From Saprospiraceae bacterium (GTDB lineage: Bacteria > Bacteroidota > Bacteroidia > Chitinophagales > Saprospiraceae), in NCBI GenBank assembly GCA_016711125.1, contig JADJTQ010000001.1, positions 62,001 through 126,000 of the forward strand: DNA of 64,000 bases. The letters run 5' to 3'. Shown here one piece after another: positions 8,468-19,476 of this stretch. Position numbers and translations under genes: made by a program. The first letter of the stretch is position 1, and each line of letters starts with the position of its first letter. The notes beneath the pieces were generated by a model that was not told the DNA's origin, searched no databases, and saw only the letters and a list, made by a program, of their open reading frames with translations.

Positions 8468-10896
8468 TTAAGGATCAATGTTAATGCTAACACGGAGAGT
8501 CGAATAACCCTTTTGTTTTTTAATATAAAGTACTGCTTCGTCGATCCATGCCTTTGTGTTTTTGATGATCGTTGCTTTTTCTCCAGCTTAATAACTACTA
8601 AACATAGATAACGGTTTGCGAATTCTGCCTATTGGAGGGCTTTATAGCCTCACTCACACGTTCACCCAACCGTTGCTTAAGATAACGGCTCATGCTGTCG
8701 GCAGCAATCACGGCTTTTTGGGCATCAACGTGCTTGGTTGTGAGTACAATCATTCTGCTAAATGGTGGAAATCCAAATTCACGTCTTTCCTTGATTTCCC
8801 GGTCAAAAAATTTTTGGAAATCACCAGCGATCACTTCCGCCAAGATCGGATGACTGGTATGAAAGGCCTGGATCAGTACTCGTCCGCGGCGATGCTTACG
8901 TCCAGATCTTCCGGCTACCTGAGTCATCAGTTGAAAGGCCCTTTCAGCTGCTCTAAAGTCAGGGAAATGCAAAAGATGGTCTGCACTAATGATTCCTACC
9001 AAGCCCACTCTATCAAAATCAAGACCCTTACTAATCATCTGGGTGCCTATCAGTACGTCTATCTGCCCTGATTCGAATTGGTGAATGATTTTTTCCAATT
9101 GTTTTTTGCCCTGGTTGTATCAGGTCAAGCCTTCCTACATTAAGATCAGGAAGCAGAATCTTAACCTCATCTTCGATCATTTCAGTGCCAAAACCCTTAA
9201 GGGTCAGTTCATGATTGCCGCAAGCCGGACATTGGGCTACCGGTGTTTCGTGATAGCTGCATAAATGACAACGCATTTGATTGGAGTATTGATGGTAGGT
9301 GAGGCTGGTATCACAGTTTTTGCAAAGCGTTGTCCAGCCACATACCGAACACATCAGGATGGGTGCAAAACCTCGCCGGTTCTGAAATAGAATCGACTGA
9401 AATCCATCCGCCTTCATCATCTTCATTTGATCAACCAGGTCAGGCGATAGATGACCTGCTCGCGATCCCTTTTTCATGTCAATCAATACGATTTCCGGCA
9501 TCTCCATATTACCAAATCGCTCAGCAAGACGCAAATAATGGTATTTGCCGCTTTGGGCGTTGTGGTAGGATTCGATGGAAGGGGTGGCACTGCCGAGAAT
9601 CATAAGGGCATTGTGTTTGTGAGCCAGTACAATGGCTGCATCACGTCCTTGATAGCGTGGATTTGGTTCTTCCTGCTTGTAGCTAGGATCATGCTCTTCA
9701 TCAACAATGATCAGACCCAGGTCAGAGAATGGAAGGAAGATACCTGATCTTGCCGCCAATACCACCGTTGGCAGTCCGAGTACTTTTTTCCACACTTCCA
9801 CCCGCATATTCTCATTTATGCGCGAGTGATAAACCAGAAGATGATCACCCAACACCTTTTGAAGACGCTGCACAATCTGAGTCGTCAGAGCTATTTCCGG
9901 CAGAAGATAAAGTACCTGTTTACCCGCTGCCAGGGCCTTTAAGATCAATTCAATATATATCCTTGTCTTTCCGCTGCCGGTGACACCATGTAGCAAAACA
10001 GGTTTTTCGTAGGAGTTTAAATTTTTTATTTGATCGATAATGACTTGCTGCTCCCCGGTCAGGTCATGTACATCATCCATTTCATCTGCGAAATCCGGGA
10101 GTCTACTCACTGTCTGCTCATAGCGTTCGATCAGACCTTTTTTCTCAAGCGCAGCAATGACCCCATGAGTCACATCAGCCAGACGCATTACTTCGGCCTG
10201 GGCTATTACTTTTTTTTGTTGCCGCAGTTGCAGTATTGCTAATATGGCTCTGGTCTGATGGTCTGATTGTTTAATTAGTTCAAAGAGGTTAGATTGCGCC
10301 TCACGTGTATCGTATACCTCAGCAATACTAATTGCAATAACTTTTTTTGGTTTGAAATCTTCATCCAACTCCTCAAATACGTCAATCACCTCCAGATCGA
10401 GCAACCTCTTAATGATCGGATATACTGTTTTTATCTCAAGTATCGAACGAATTTGGTCGATCGTGATCTCTTTCTGAATAGAGACAGCCTCCGCAATCAT
10501 AAATTCTTGATCGTTCAGATCAAAAATCTGCTCATCGATTAATTTTCCTGGTTTGATCCGGGTCTCACTCTGGAGTTTCAATCGGGATGGCATCGCAGCG
10601 TACATGATTTCACCCAATCCACATAGATAATATGCTGCCATCCATTGCCATAACTCCAGTTGCACACCGGTGATTACCGGTTCATCATCAATGATCGAGA
10701 GGACTTTGCGGGTTGCATAGTCGGGTTTACTCTCGTGTATCCTGATCGCTAGAGCAGCGTAAAGTTTTTTCTTGCCAAAAGGCACTTCCAACCTAATACC
10801 AAATTTAACCTGTCTTTCCAGACGAGCAGGAATAGCATAGGTATAAGTCTGCTTTACAGCTAGAGGAATGATTACATCAACATAAAGTGCCGGCAT
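8468..10896 (-). CDS. priA: Primosomal protein N', replication restart helicase (several frameshifts)
   Basis: PriA recognises abandoned replication forks and loads the replisome. Start at 10896 gives MPALYVDVIIPLAVKQTYTY, the usual N-terminus. Walker A is GVTGSGKT and the helicase box is DEEHD. Eight cysteines of the zinc-binding module follow in four CxxC pairs (CSVC, CKNC, CHLC, CPAC), then TQVAGRSGR. About five single-base slips are visible: two at 9100-9127, where DTTRAKKQLEKIIHQFE can be rebuilt, and three at 8560-8640, after which EKATIIKNTKAWIDEAVLYI leads to a stop at 8468. All lie in the last third. Because priA is nearly essential and the conserved sequence continues to the end, dense sequencing error is more likely than decay. 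Confidence 0.87.
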
Positions 10897-11000
10897 GAAG
10901 TTGAAGAGTACCCAGTGAGAACTAAAAACTGTTAAGGGGGGCTGATTCCACCCGGAAAACAAAATAACAACTTATATTTATTATTAATGTTTGTAACACA

Positions 11001-13508
11001 ATGATACGAATTTTCGGAGCAGCTGTTGTCGTACTCTTCTTCTCTTGTAGTAATGAGCCAGATCAACTAAGTAGCAAGATGCGTCCCTCTGATCACCTGT
11101 ATTGGCAGAGGGCCTATCCCGAGACTAAGTTTGATGTCAAAGGCTGGCAACAAGTATTTGATATTGTCAAAAAGAGTGAAGCGGACAAACATCAACGTAA
11201 TGCTGGCACTTGGATACAACAGGGACCAGCCAATGCCGGAGCTCGTATCAATACCATAGCCGTACATCCGCTTAATCATCAAATCATATTGATCGGCTAT
11301 TCGGCAGGAGGTATGTATAAGACTACCAATGGCGGTCAAAGCTGGAAACCCGTTTTTGATAATTTTGCGGTTTTAGCGATTGGCGATATTGTCTTTGATC
11401 AAGAAGATCCAAGCATCGTTTATGCAGGTACGGGTGATCCCAATATTTCTGGTATTCCCTTTGTCGGTAATGGCATCTATCGGTCGGTTGACATGGGCGA
11501 AACCTGGTCTTATCTGGGTCTGAAGGATGCCGGGATTATTTCAGAAATTATCATTGACCCGGATGATTCCAGGATTTTGTACGCCGCAAGCATGGGCGTT
11601 CCTTTTTACCGGGATAGCAATCGGGGTCTGTATAAGTCAATCAATGCAGGTCAGACATGGTCTAATATCCTCTATTTGGGAGATGGTACTGGTGTTATTG
11701 ATATTGCAATGAACCCCGAAAATAGCCAGATCATCTACGCAGCAGGGTGGGATCGCATCCGTAATTATGAAGAATCAACAACTGAAGGTGAAGGAGCCAG
11801 GATTCATCAATCAAAAGATGGAGGCAAGACCTGGACTATGCTATCTGGTGGATTGCCAAATCAAGTGCACTCACGTATTGGCATTGAGATCGCTCCTTCT
11901 AATCCTGATAGACTTTATGCCGTCTATGTAGATCTGGATTATGAGCTCGAAGATATTTATACTTCCGCCGATGGTGGTACCAGCTGGTCGACCATACCCA
12001 CTAAAGAGGGTAGTGGGTTAGGTATCCAACCTCTGCAGGCGTTTGGCTGGTATTTTGGAAAGATCCGTACCAATCCTTTTGATGAAGACGACCTCTATTT
12101 ATTGGCCGTTCGGCTTTGGCGTTATAATGCCAAGACCAAACGCTGGAGCCGTGCAGACCAGTTTACTGGAGATGTGGTGCATGCCGATAAACATGATTTG
12201 GTGATCATCGACCCAGATACACTGTTGATGGCTACCGATGGAGGTCTCTATCGCTCCAATGACAATGCCGCATCTTGGCTGGATATCGAAGACATTCCTA
12301 CCACTCAGTTTTATCGGGTGGCTTTCAACCCGCATTATCCCGATCTATTCTATGGTGGCGCTCAGGATAATGGTAGTCTGTATGGTAACCAATCTGAGCT
12401 AGCTAACTGGTCGCAGTATTTTGGAGGAGATGGATTTCGTACGATTTTTCATCCTGACAATGCCAATATCTATTATGTCGAAACTCAATTGGGCAATTTG
12501 TATGTCACATTGGATGCTGGTCAGTCCTACGAACCGGTCAACAAGGGCATTGATCGTTCGGATTTTATCAATTGGGATGCACCGGTAATTATGAGTATTC
12601 ATAATCCGAACATCCTCTACTACGGCACCCATAGAGTGTATCGAAATGTGACAGGACCAGATGAAAATTTTACTCCAATTAGTCCTCTTCTAATTGACGA
12701 GATCGTTTTACTGGACGCAACCAGCAATGTCACTTGTATTGCCGAATCTCCGTCCGATCCGAAAGTACTCTTTGCTGGCACAGGAGATGGGAATTTATAT
12801 CGCACAAAAGACAGTGGCACTACCTGGCAAAAATCCGATCAGGGCCTGCCGGATCGATATATTACCGCCATTGAATTTTCTCCTCAATTTGATTCCGTGG
12901 TTTATGTCACCCATTCGGGATTTAAGGCCGGACAAAGTTTTGCACATGTACATCGATCAGATGATCTAGGTCAAAACTGGGTCGATATTAGCGACAACCT
13001 GCCAGAGCTCCCTGTAAATGATATTCTTATTTTACCCAACAATGATGATCAGGTGTTGTTTGTTGCAACCGATGCGGGGGTATACTTTAGCCGAGATGCC
13101 GGAGACCACTGGCTCCGGTTAGGTAGCAATATGCCACTTGTGCCCGTATTTGATTTAGTCTATAATCCGGTCTTAAACTATTTGGTAGCAGGTACTCATG
13201 CCAAATCAATCATGACTTTTGATTTGCTGCAGGAATCTATCAGAGGTGATATTGAGACAGCCGTAAGCCATCAAGACTATGAGGAAATCGCTATTGCTCC
13301 TAATCCTGTCACAACTTCTTTGCGGTTTAGCTTCGATGAAAACAAGTCAAGCCAACGTATTAAGATCATCGATAATGGTGGTAAGATTGTAATGCAAAAA
13401 ATGCTGGTTGGAAATGAACTGGATGTCTCGATCCTTGCTCCCGGTATTTACCTTGTTTATATCGTGCAAAAAGACAGAGTCAGGTTGGCGAGATTTGCTA
13501 AAATGTGA
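11001..13508 (+). CDS. Secreted BNR/sortilin-type repeat lipoprotein with type IX C-terminal domain
   Basis: An 835-residue exported protein. The N-terminus (MIRIFGAAVVVLFFSCSNEP) has a hydrophobic segment and a lipobox-like FFSC. The body carries repeated Asp-box motifs such as TTNGGQSWKP, SVDMGETWSY, SINAGQTWSN, SKDGGKTWTM, SADGGTSWST, TKDSGTTWQK and SRDAGDHWLR, which form a multi-bladed beta-propeller like the VPS10/sortilin and exo-sialidase fold. The last 75 residues (IAPNPVTTSLRFSF to LARFAKM) match a type IX secretion sorting domain, so the protein is probably exported to the cell surface. A lipobox together with a sorting domain is a little unusual. Whether it binds or hydrolyses a substrate cannot be said. 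It diverges from priA with about 100 bases between starts. Confidence 0.85.
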   Translation: MIRIFGAAVVVLFFSCSNEPDQLSSKMRPSDHLYWQRAYPETKFDVKGWQQVFDIVKKSEADKHQRNAGTWIQQGPANAGARINTIAVHPLNHQIILIGYSAGGMYKTTNGGQSWKPVFDNFAVLAIGDIVFDQEDPSIVYAGTGDPNISGIPFVGNGIYRSVDMGETWSYLGLKDAGIISEIIIDPDDSRILYAASMGVPFYRDSNRGLYKSINAGQTWSNILYLGDGTGVIDIAMNPENSQIIYAAGWDRIRNYEESTTEGEGARIHQSKDGGKTWTMLSGGLPNQVHSRIGIEIAPSNPDRLYAVYVDLDYELEDIYTSADGGTSWSTIPTKEGSGLGIQPLQAFGWYFGKIRTNPFDEDDLYLLAVRLWRYNAKTKRWSRADQFTGDVVHADKHDLVIIDPDTLLMATDGGLYRSNDNAASWLDIEDIPTTQFYRVAFNPHYPDLFYGGAQDNGSLYGNQSELANWSQYFGGDGFRTIFHPDNANIYYVETQLGNLYVTLDAGQSYEPVNKGIDRSDFINWDAPVIMSIHNPNILYYGTHRVYRNVTGPDENFTPISPLLIDEIVLLDATSNVTCIAESPSDPKVLFAGTGDGNLYRTKDSGTTWQKSDQGLPDRYITAIEFSPQFDSVVYVTHSGFKAGQSFAHVHRSDDLGQNWVDISDNLPELPVNDILILPNNDDQVLFVATDAGVYFSRDAGDHWLRLGSNMPLVPVFDLVYNPVLNYLVAGTHAKSIMTFDLLQESIRGDIETAVSHQDYEEIAIAPNPVTTSLRFSFDENKSSQRIKIIDNGGKIVMQKMLVGNELDVSILAPGIYLVYIVQKDRVRLARFAKM

Positions 13509-13664
13509 TCTCCAAAGCACGTCCTTGTATTCTGAATCTTGTTGGGATACCTATCCGATTTAAGTATGTGATTCTCCAGGTCGCTAATTTGATGATTGAA
13601 AACAAATGATTTCGAATGCTTTTCGGTATGAAAGGCATTTCTAAGGCATATTCCGGCTTTAATG

Positions 13665-13672
13665 TATATTTG
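13665..13672 (+). promoter_or_regulatory. Candidate -7 promoter element (TATATTTG) before surE
   Basis: TATATTTG fits the Bacteroidota -7 consensus TANNTTTG and lies 22 bases before the surE start. No good TTTG -33 partner is seen at the usual 19-21 base spacing, so this is tentative. Confidence 0.4.
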
Positions 13673-13694
13673 ATTTTGATAATATTTAGATGAA

Positions 13695-14462
13695 ATGACA
13701 AGACCACTGATCCTGGCGACAAATGATGATGGTATCCTGGCCCCCGGTTTAGCCGCTTTAGTGGAGGTAGTCAGATCTATTGGAGAGGTTATTGTGGTGG
13801 CTCCTGACAGCCCTCAATCAGGTATGGGGCATGCCATCACGATTGATCAGCCATTGCGCATCAACGAGGTAGAAGCATTTGGGGAGATCAAGGCATATGA
13901 ATGTTCTGGCACGCCGGTAGATTGTGTTAAATTAGCAATGAATGTCATTAAGAAAGATCGACCTTTTGATCTTTGCGTCTCGGGTATTAATCATGGTTCT
14001 AACGCATCGATCAACATAATCTACTCTGGTACCTTTGTCAGCTGCTATGAGGCATCCCTCGAAGGAGTCAATTCCATCGGTTTTTCATTGCTCGATTATG
14101 CTTTTGACGCTGACTTCAAGCCTTCACAAAAATATATAAGGGAAATATGCCTTAAAGTATTACGAGATGGTATTGGTGATACAAAACTCCTGAATGTCAA
14201 TATCCCTACGGGAATGATCCACGGTATTCGGGTATGCAAACAGGCAGACGCTCGTTGGGTGGAAGAATTTCAACAAGGTACCGATCCAAGAGGCAAGAAA
14301 TATTATTGGCTCACTGGTAGGTTCGAAAATAATGGCTCTGAGCAGGATTCAGATTTAAAGGCACTGGCAGACGGTTTTATTTCAATGGTGCCATCCATGC
14401 ATGATCTCACTCATTATGGAGCCCTACCGGCACTGAAGGATTTTGAAAATATCGAGGTATGA
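13695..14462 (+). CDS. surE: 5'-nucleotidase SurE
   Basis: SurE is a metal-dependent nucleoside 5'/3'-monophosphate phosphatase of stationary-phase survival. The metal-binding TNDDG lies at residues 9-13, SGMGHAIT is the phosphate-loop region, and CVSGINHGSN is conserved. Length (255) is normal. The stretch after YSGT reads FVSCYEASLEG where the family has SGT-(L/V)SAAMEA; the bases give LSAAM if one T is removed after ACC (about 14032) and one G added about 15 bases later. This looks like two compensating base errors. It is first in an operon: its stop overlaps the next start by 4 bases, and lpxB follows. Confidence 0.93.
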   Translation: MTRPLILATNDDGILAPGLAALVEVVRSIGEVIVVAPDSPQSGMGHAITIDQPLRINEVEAFGEIKAYECSGTPVDCVKLAMNVIKKDRPFDLCVSGINHGSNASINIIYSGTFVSCYEASLEGVNSIGFSLLDYAFDADFKPSQKYIREICLKVLRDGIGDTKLLNVNIPTGMIHGIRVCKQADARWVEEFQQGTDPRGKKYYWLTGRFENNGSEQDSDLKALADGFISMVPSMHDLTHYGALPALKDFENIEV

Positions 14463-14773
14463 GATCATCCAATTATGAAAAGTATGATCAAGTATGGGTA
14501 GGCATACTGGCCGGTTTTGCCTTGCCTTTGTTTTGGTATTTCATTCTGATGAGCTTGTTTGACAGTATGGAAACCATGGGTTGGTTGGAGCCGGGGAGAG
14601 TGGCACTCGACTTTCGGCAGCGCACCTCAGCTCTAGTGGGTGTCTGTCTCAATATCCTGCCCTTACAGATTTTTAACAATCAAAATATGGAGCGTGCTAT
14701 GCGTGGGGTGATTTTTCCAACCGTGATTTGGGTTGCTGTGTGGCTTTACCTTTTCGGGGCTTCGGTACTTTAG
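14459..14773 (+). CDS. Small integral membrane protein between surE and lpxB
   Basis: A 104-residue protein with three likely membrane helices: WVGILAGFALPLFWYFILM near the start, a middle segment LVGVCLNILPLQIF, and a final VIFPTVIWVAVWLYLFGASV. The start ATG overlaps the surE stop (ATGA), and lpxB begins 8 bases after its stop, so translation is coupled. Similar small membrane genes occur at this place in other Bacteroidota, which suggests a role in the envelope or lipid A context, but I know no assigned function. No charged catalytic motif is visible. Confidence 0.75.
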   Translation: MRSSNYEKYDQVWVGILAGFALPLFWYFILMSLFDSMETMGWLEPGRVALDFRQRTSALVGVCLNILPLQIFNNQNMERAMRGVIFPTVIWVAVWLYLFGASVL

Positions 14774-14780
14774 GAATCGG

Positions 14781-15890
14781 ATGAAGTACTATCTAATCGC
14801 CGGCGAAGCTTCTGGTGATATCCACGGAGCCAATCTGATGAAGGCAATAAAGGTTATTGACCATGCGGCTGATTTCAGATTTTGGGGGGGCGACCGGATG
14901 GCCAAAATTGGTGGAAAACAGATGATGCATTATCGAGACACGGCATACATGGGATTCTGGGAGGTCATTAAAAACCTATCTGCCATATTGCAAAATCTCA
15001 AGTTTTGTAAGCAAGATATTTTTGATTATCAACCGGATGCTCTCATATTGATTGACTACCCTGGGTTTAATATCCGTATCGCCAAATGGGCAAAGAGTCT
15101 TCAATTGACCTCAAAAATCATTTATTATATATCTCCTCAGATTTGGGCATGGAAGGCAGGTCGTGCCAAAGTGCTAAAAAAGGTGGTTGATGAGATGTTG
15201 GTCATCCTGCCTTTTGAACCGGATTTTTACGCAAAATATGATTTCCAGGTCAATTATGTTGGGCATCCCCTGCTTGATCATATTAGTACACTGGAACGTG
15301 AGACCTCGTTACATGAAAAATATGGTTTGTCTGCCAAACCAATTGTCGCCTTACTCCCTGGAAGTCGTGGTCAGGAGGTCATTAATCATCTACCGGTGAT
15401 GCTTTCTATTGTACCCGATTTTCCCCAATATCAATTTGTCATCGCTGCCGTCTCAACCTTACCGGACACGACCTACGAAGAAGGCAGGTCTATGAGTGGT
15501 GTCAGAGTAATTGTGGATGATGTCAGCCTTATTTTACGTCATTCGACGGCAGCATTGGTAGCGTCGGGGACAGCGACATTAGAGACTGCACTGATGGGTA
15601 TACCTCAGGTAGTTTGCTACCGTGGAGGCTGGCTTAACTACTTTCTCGCCAAAAAGCTAATCAAAGTAAAATACATCAGTTTGGTTAATCTGATTCTTGA
15701 TCGACCCATGGTCAAAGAACTCATTCAGGATGAATTCAACCGATCAACGCTCATCAAAGAGCTCGGGCAAGTTCTCGATCCCGGGCATCAGAAGATTCTG
15801 AGCATTGGCTACCATGCACTCAGAGATAAACTGGGCAATCAAGGAGCCTCACAAAGGGCTGCTGACAAAATCTTCAAATCAGTCCGCTAG
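14781..15890 (+). CDS. lpxB: Lipid-A-disaccharide synthase
   Basis: LpxB joins UDP-diacylglucosamine with lipid X to form the lipid A disaccharide at the inner face of the cytoplasmic membrane. It is a GT-B fold glycosyltransferase. The start at 14781 gives MKYYLIAGEASGDIHGANL, the classic N-terminus. Further landmarks are IYYISPQIWAWKAGR, VNYVGHPLLDH, ALLPGSRGQEV and the C-terminal ATLETALMGIPQVVCYR. Length 369 is usual. It ends the surE operon. Its stop codon (15888-15890) overlaps the stop of the facing topA gene (15887-15889), so the two genes converge with no spacer. Confidence 0.95.
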   Translation: MKYYLIAGEASGDIHGANLMKAIKVIDHAADFRFWGGDRMAKIGGKQMMHYRDTAYMGFWEVIKNLSAILQNLKFCKQDIFDYQPDALILIDYPGFNIRIAKWAKSLQLTSKIIYYISPQIWAWKAGRAKVLKKVVDEMLVILPFEPDFYAKYDFQVNYVGHPLLDHISTLERETSLHEKYGLSAKPIVALLPGSRGQEVINHLPVMLSIVPDFPQYQFVIAAVSTLPDTTYEEGRSMSGVRVIVDDVSLILRHSTAALVASGTATLETALMGIPQVVCYRGGWLNYFLAKKLIKVKYISLVNLILDRPMVKELIQDEFNRSTLIKELGQVLDPGHQKILSIGYHALRDKLGNQGASQRAADKIFKSVR

Positions 15891-18460
15891 CTAGTCTTTT
15901 TGGGAGTAGCTTTTTTCTTAGTAGCTGACTTTTTGGGGGCAGCTTTCTTTTTAGTGCTGCCAGGAGCTTGATCTTCAATCATTTTAAGGATGTCTTCTTT
16001 GGTCAATGCCTGGAGCTCGTCATCATCATATTTACTGCCATCCTCTTTCTTTTGCAGCTTAAAATTTTTCTTGCTGTAACGTATATATGGTCCCCAGCGG
16101 CCGTTTTCAACCGACAGTTTATCTTCATCCCAGCGTAGTATGTATCGATTGGCTTCCTTATTGACTTTGGCTTCGATGAGCTCAAAGCATTCGTCGATGC
16201 TTATTTTTTCTGGTGTACTTGCGTGGAATATTTACGTAAAGGTCATTCCATTTTAGAAATGGACCAAATCGCCCTTTCCCTTTAGTGATCGGGTGTCCTT
16301 TGTAAGTGCCCAGAGGTTTGTCTGCATCTTTTTTGGCTGCGATCAACTCGGTGGCTTGCTCGAAGTCGACTTCGAAAGGGTCAATGCCTCTTCCCAGAGA
16401 GATAAAGTCCTCACCAAATTTGATGTACGGACCAAATCGTCCGGTATTTACTGAGACTTCCTTTTCGTCGATTTCTCCGAGCATCAAGGGCAGTTTAAAA
16501 AGCTCTAGTGATTCTTCGAGGGTGATAGTTTCAATTGATTGCCCAATTTTCAGATTGGCAAAATGAGGTTTCTGCTCCTCTTCCAGCTCTTCCATCGATC
16601 CGATCTGGATCATCGGCCGCCCGTATTTGGAGATCTTGGCCAGTACGCTTAGCCCTGTTTTTGGGTCGGTACCTAACAAACGCTCACCACGCGATCGTTT
16701 CGCATTTTGAATGGTCCCTTCCACGGTTTCGTGAAATGGAAAATAGAAATCGGCCAACATCTTCGTCCAGTCAAATTGGCCAGCTGCGATGTGGTCAAAT
16801 TTCTCTTCGATTTCTGCAGTAAAACCATAGTCCATAACGGTTTCAAAATGGTCGTTAAGAAAATCGGTCACAATCATTCCAACATCGCTTGGATATAGCC
16901 GGTTAGAGGTAGTTCCGGTGATTTCAGTCTCGGTTTTTTCGCTGATCTTCCCAGCGTTCAGCGATAAAATGATGTATATGCGTTCTTCTCCAGGTCGGCT
17001 CTCCTTAGTGATATAACCTCGATCAGGCTCCATGATTTTACTAATGGTAGGGGCATAAGTCGATGGACGACCGATGCCCAGCTCTTCCAATTTCTTGACC
17101 AAACCTGCTTCCGTGTATCGCGCTGGTGGCTTGGTAAATCGCTGAGTGGCCATCAGGCTTCCGAAATCCAAGACCTGACCCTCACTTAAAGGTGGAAGCA
17201 TACCAGTAGTTTCTTCGTCTTCTTCATCGTCACTGGTTTCCAAATATAATTTAAGAAACCCATCAAATTTGAGAACCTCTCCGGTAGCGATCAGATTTTG
17301 ACCCGGCAACGTCGAGATAGCAATTCTTACGATGGTTTTTTCAAGTATGGCATCAGACATCTGCGACGCAACTGTACGTTTCCAGATCAAGTCGTAAAGG
17401 CGTTCCTGGTCACGATCGGCAGATATGCTGGCATTTTCAATATAGGTAGGTCGAATGGCTTCATGCGCTTCTTGGGCCAATTCCTTTTTCTTATTAAAGC
17501 GGCGCGGTTGCATGTATTGGTCGCCGTAATCTTGTTTTATGGTATCAGCAATCTTGGCAAGAGCAAACTCACTCAGGTTGGTCGAATCAGTTCGCATATA
17601 GGTGATATGTCCTGCTTCATACAATCTTTGTGCGACACTCATTGTACGGTTAACTCCAAAACCCAACTTTCGGCTGGCCTCTTGCTGTAGTGTCGAGGTG
17701 GTAAAAGGGGCAGCAGGCGTTCGTTTACCCGGTTTTACTTCAATATTGTCAATTGTAAACTTGGCACCATTAGCTTTTGCTAAAAATTCGCGCGCTCCCT
17801 TTTCTTCTCCCAGACGGTTTTCAAGCTCGGCTTTCAGATCCACCATCCGGTCATATTCGTTTTTTACCGGGAAGAGCCTTGTACTTTAAAATAGGGCTCT
17901 ATGTTAAAAGCAGTGATCTCGCGCTCGCGATCTACAATGAGCTTTACAGCTACCGACTGAACGCGCCCGGCAGATAATTTGCCCTTTACTTTGCGCCAGA
18001 GGATTTCAGACAGTTCATAACCAACCAGTCGATCCAATATTCTCCTGGCCTGTTGGGCGTTTACAAGATTCAGGTCAACAGTACGGGGAGATGTTATCGC
18101 TTTTTTGATCGCGGGGGCGGTAATTTCCCTAAAGACAATTCTTTTAGTGTGCACGGGATCTAAGTTCAGCACCTCACATAGATGCCAGCTGATCGCCTCT
18201 CCCTCACGGTCTTCGTCAGTGGCTAGCCAAACTTCATCTACTTTTTTGACCCAACTCTTTAGCTCTTTGACTACCTTCTGCTTTTCGGGGGTGATTACAT
18301 ACTTGGGGTTAAATTTATTCTGAATGTCGACTGCGCCATTACCTCGTTCGAGGTCTCGTACGTGACCATAGCTGGATTTGACGGTAAAATCCTTGCCCAG
18401 AATTTTTTCAATGGTCTTAGCTTTTGCTGGCGACTCTACAATTAGTAAGTTTTTAGACAT
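15887..18460 (-). CDS. topA: DNA topoisomerase I (two frameshifts)
   Basis: Type IA topoisomerase that relaxes negative supercoils. Starting at 18460 (MSKNLLIVESPAKAKTIEKI) the Toprim domain contains DEDREGEAISWHL. The catalytic tyrosine is in HITYMRTDSTNLS. Instead of several zinc fingers the C-terminus carries repeated TopoI C-terminal modules (RFGPYIKFGEDF, RFGPFLKWNDLY, GRWGPYIRYSKKNF) and a lysine/alanine tail ending KKATPKKTS. Frameshifts lie near 17875 (EPYFKVQG / LFPVKNEYDRMVDL) and near 16205 in an A run (PRKYTREKISIDECFELI). Corrected length is about 858 residues, normal for Bacteroidota. Both breaks look like base-call errors in an essential gene. The 3' end overlaps lpxB. Confidence 0.94.
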
Positions 18461-18696
18461 CTGAGGCGAAATTTTTAAAATCCTTGATTGTGTGAAGTTT
18501 ATATATGAGTCTTGATTGGGATGTCATACAAACTCCATAAGATTTACATCTTTACAAAATAGTGACCGGCCTTCTTGCTTTGACTACTCCTTTCGAGGGT
18601 AGAATTCATACTTGTGCGGCACTCTGATGATGTATTTGAAGAATTGGATCATTTACGGGCGCCTTCCATTTTAGCGCACAAAAATACTATAGAATT

Positions 18697-18722
18697 CAAA
18701 AAGTCCTAATTTTCAAGGACTT
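18697..18722 (-). terminator. Rho-independent terminator after the DUF6794 gene
   Basis: On the minus strand AAGTCCT and AGGACTT form a perfect stem around TGAAAATT, followed by a run of T. It lies 58 bases past the stop of the DUF6794 gene. The rest of the 319-base gap up to topA (18461-18779) shows no gene. Confidence 0.65.
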
Positions 18723-18779
18723 ATTCCATGATGATAATTGTCATTAAATTAGAACCTTCGATTTTTTACCAGAGGAGAA

Positions 18780-19307
18780 TCAGTTTTTTGGAATAGTTCT
18801 GGACTCAATGATTTGGCCTTTGAGCAGTCTTTCTTCTACTTCCTTTTTACGTTTCTCAGCATAGCTTTTGGCGAGATCTTCAAGTCCAAGTGGTTTACTG
18901 TTGAGATGCCGGTGATAGCAGGCCATCAAGACAGAAGCCATATCGTCAGGATAGGTCACTCCCAGTTCCTTTAAATAGTGCGATAGCCGGCTACCTTCAT
19001 AAAAGCCCCAGTTGACGATCATCCACCGGCCAAAGCTGAAATGAATTTGTCTGACAGCAACCTCCTCAGGCTGGGCCTTAAATTTGGCCTTACCGACCAT
19101 ATCTACAATTTTGTCAAGTTCGGCCATAGAATCATCAACATCCTTTGGGATGTAATGACCATTTATTTTCTGAAATTTAATCCGCTGTTGATATTCGATC
19201 TCATACTGTTGTCGATAGGTGGTATCATCACCGTTTTGGCCGCTCATCGTGAATGAACTCATGGAAACAAGTAGTAATAGAGCCAACTTGATCGTATTCA
19301 CTGCCAT
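18780..19307 (-). CDS. DUF6794-like exported protein
   Basis: A 175-residue protein starting at 19307 (MAVNTIKLALLLLVSM), with a signal peptide that probably ends near TMSGQ. The body contains IPKDVDDSMAELDKI and then FGRWMIVNWGFYEGSRLSHY followed by LKELGVTYPDDMASVL and YHRHLN. From memory this pattern is the DUF6794 family, whose function is unknown. A conserved tryptophan/arginine core with a helical fold suggests a small binding protein. An in-frame start 12 codons upstream (19343) is possible, but the later one gives the better signal peptide. A terminator follows the gene. It appears monocistronic. Confidence 0.72.
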   Translation of the reverse strand: MAVNTIKLALLLLVSMSSFTMSGQNGDDTTYRQQYEIEYQQRIKFQKINGHYIPKDVDDSMAELDKIVDMVGKAKFKAQPEEVAVRQIHFSFGRWMIVNWGFYEGSRLSHYLKELGVTYPDDMASVLMACYHRHLNSKPLGLEDLAKSYAEKRKKEVEERLLKGQIIESRTIPKN

Positions 19308-19476
19308 CTTTATTATAATCGTCCTATCTTTTACAATATGCATAAACAGTGCCGCAAGCTTTTATAGTGTCCTAATACCTGGTTTTCTTTAGTATTTTGG
19401 GCAGCACATGTATTTTGAATGGAATTCTATTCACTTACTCAAGGGCACCGATAGGAGATTCAAACACCAGCGCAAG

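Noticed and set aside
13498..13722. Minus-strand open frame of 74 codons between the BNR protein and surE
   Set aside because: It would overlap both neighbours' ends, lacks a recognisable family, and the surE promoter-like element lies inside it.
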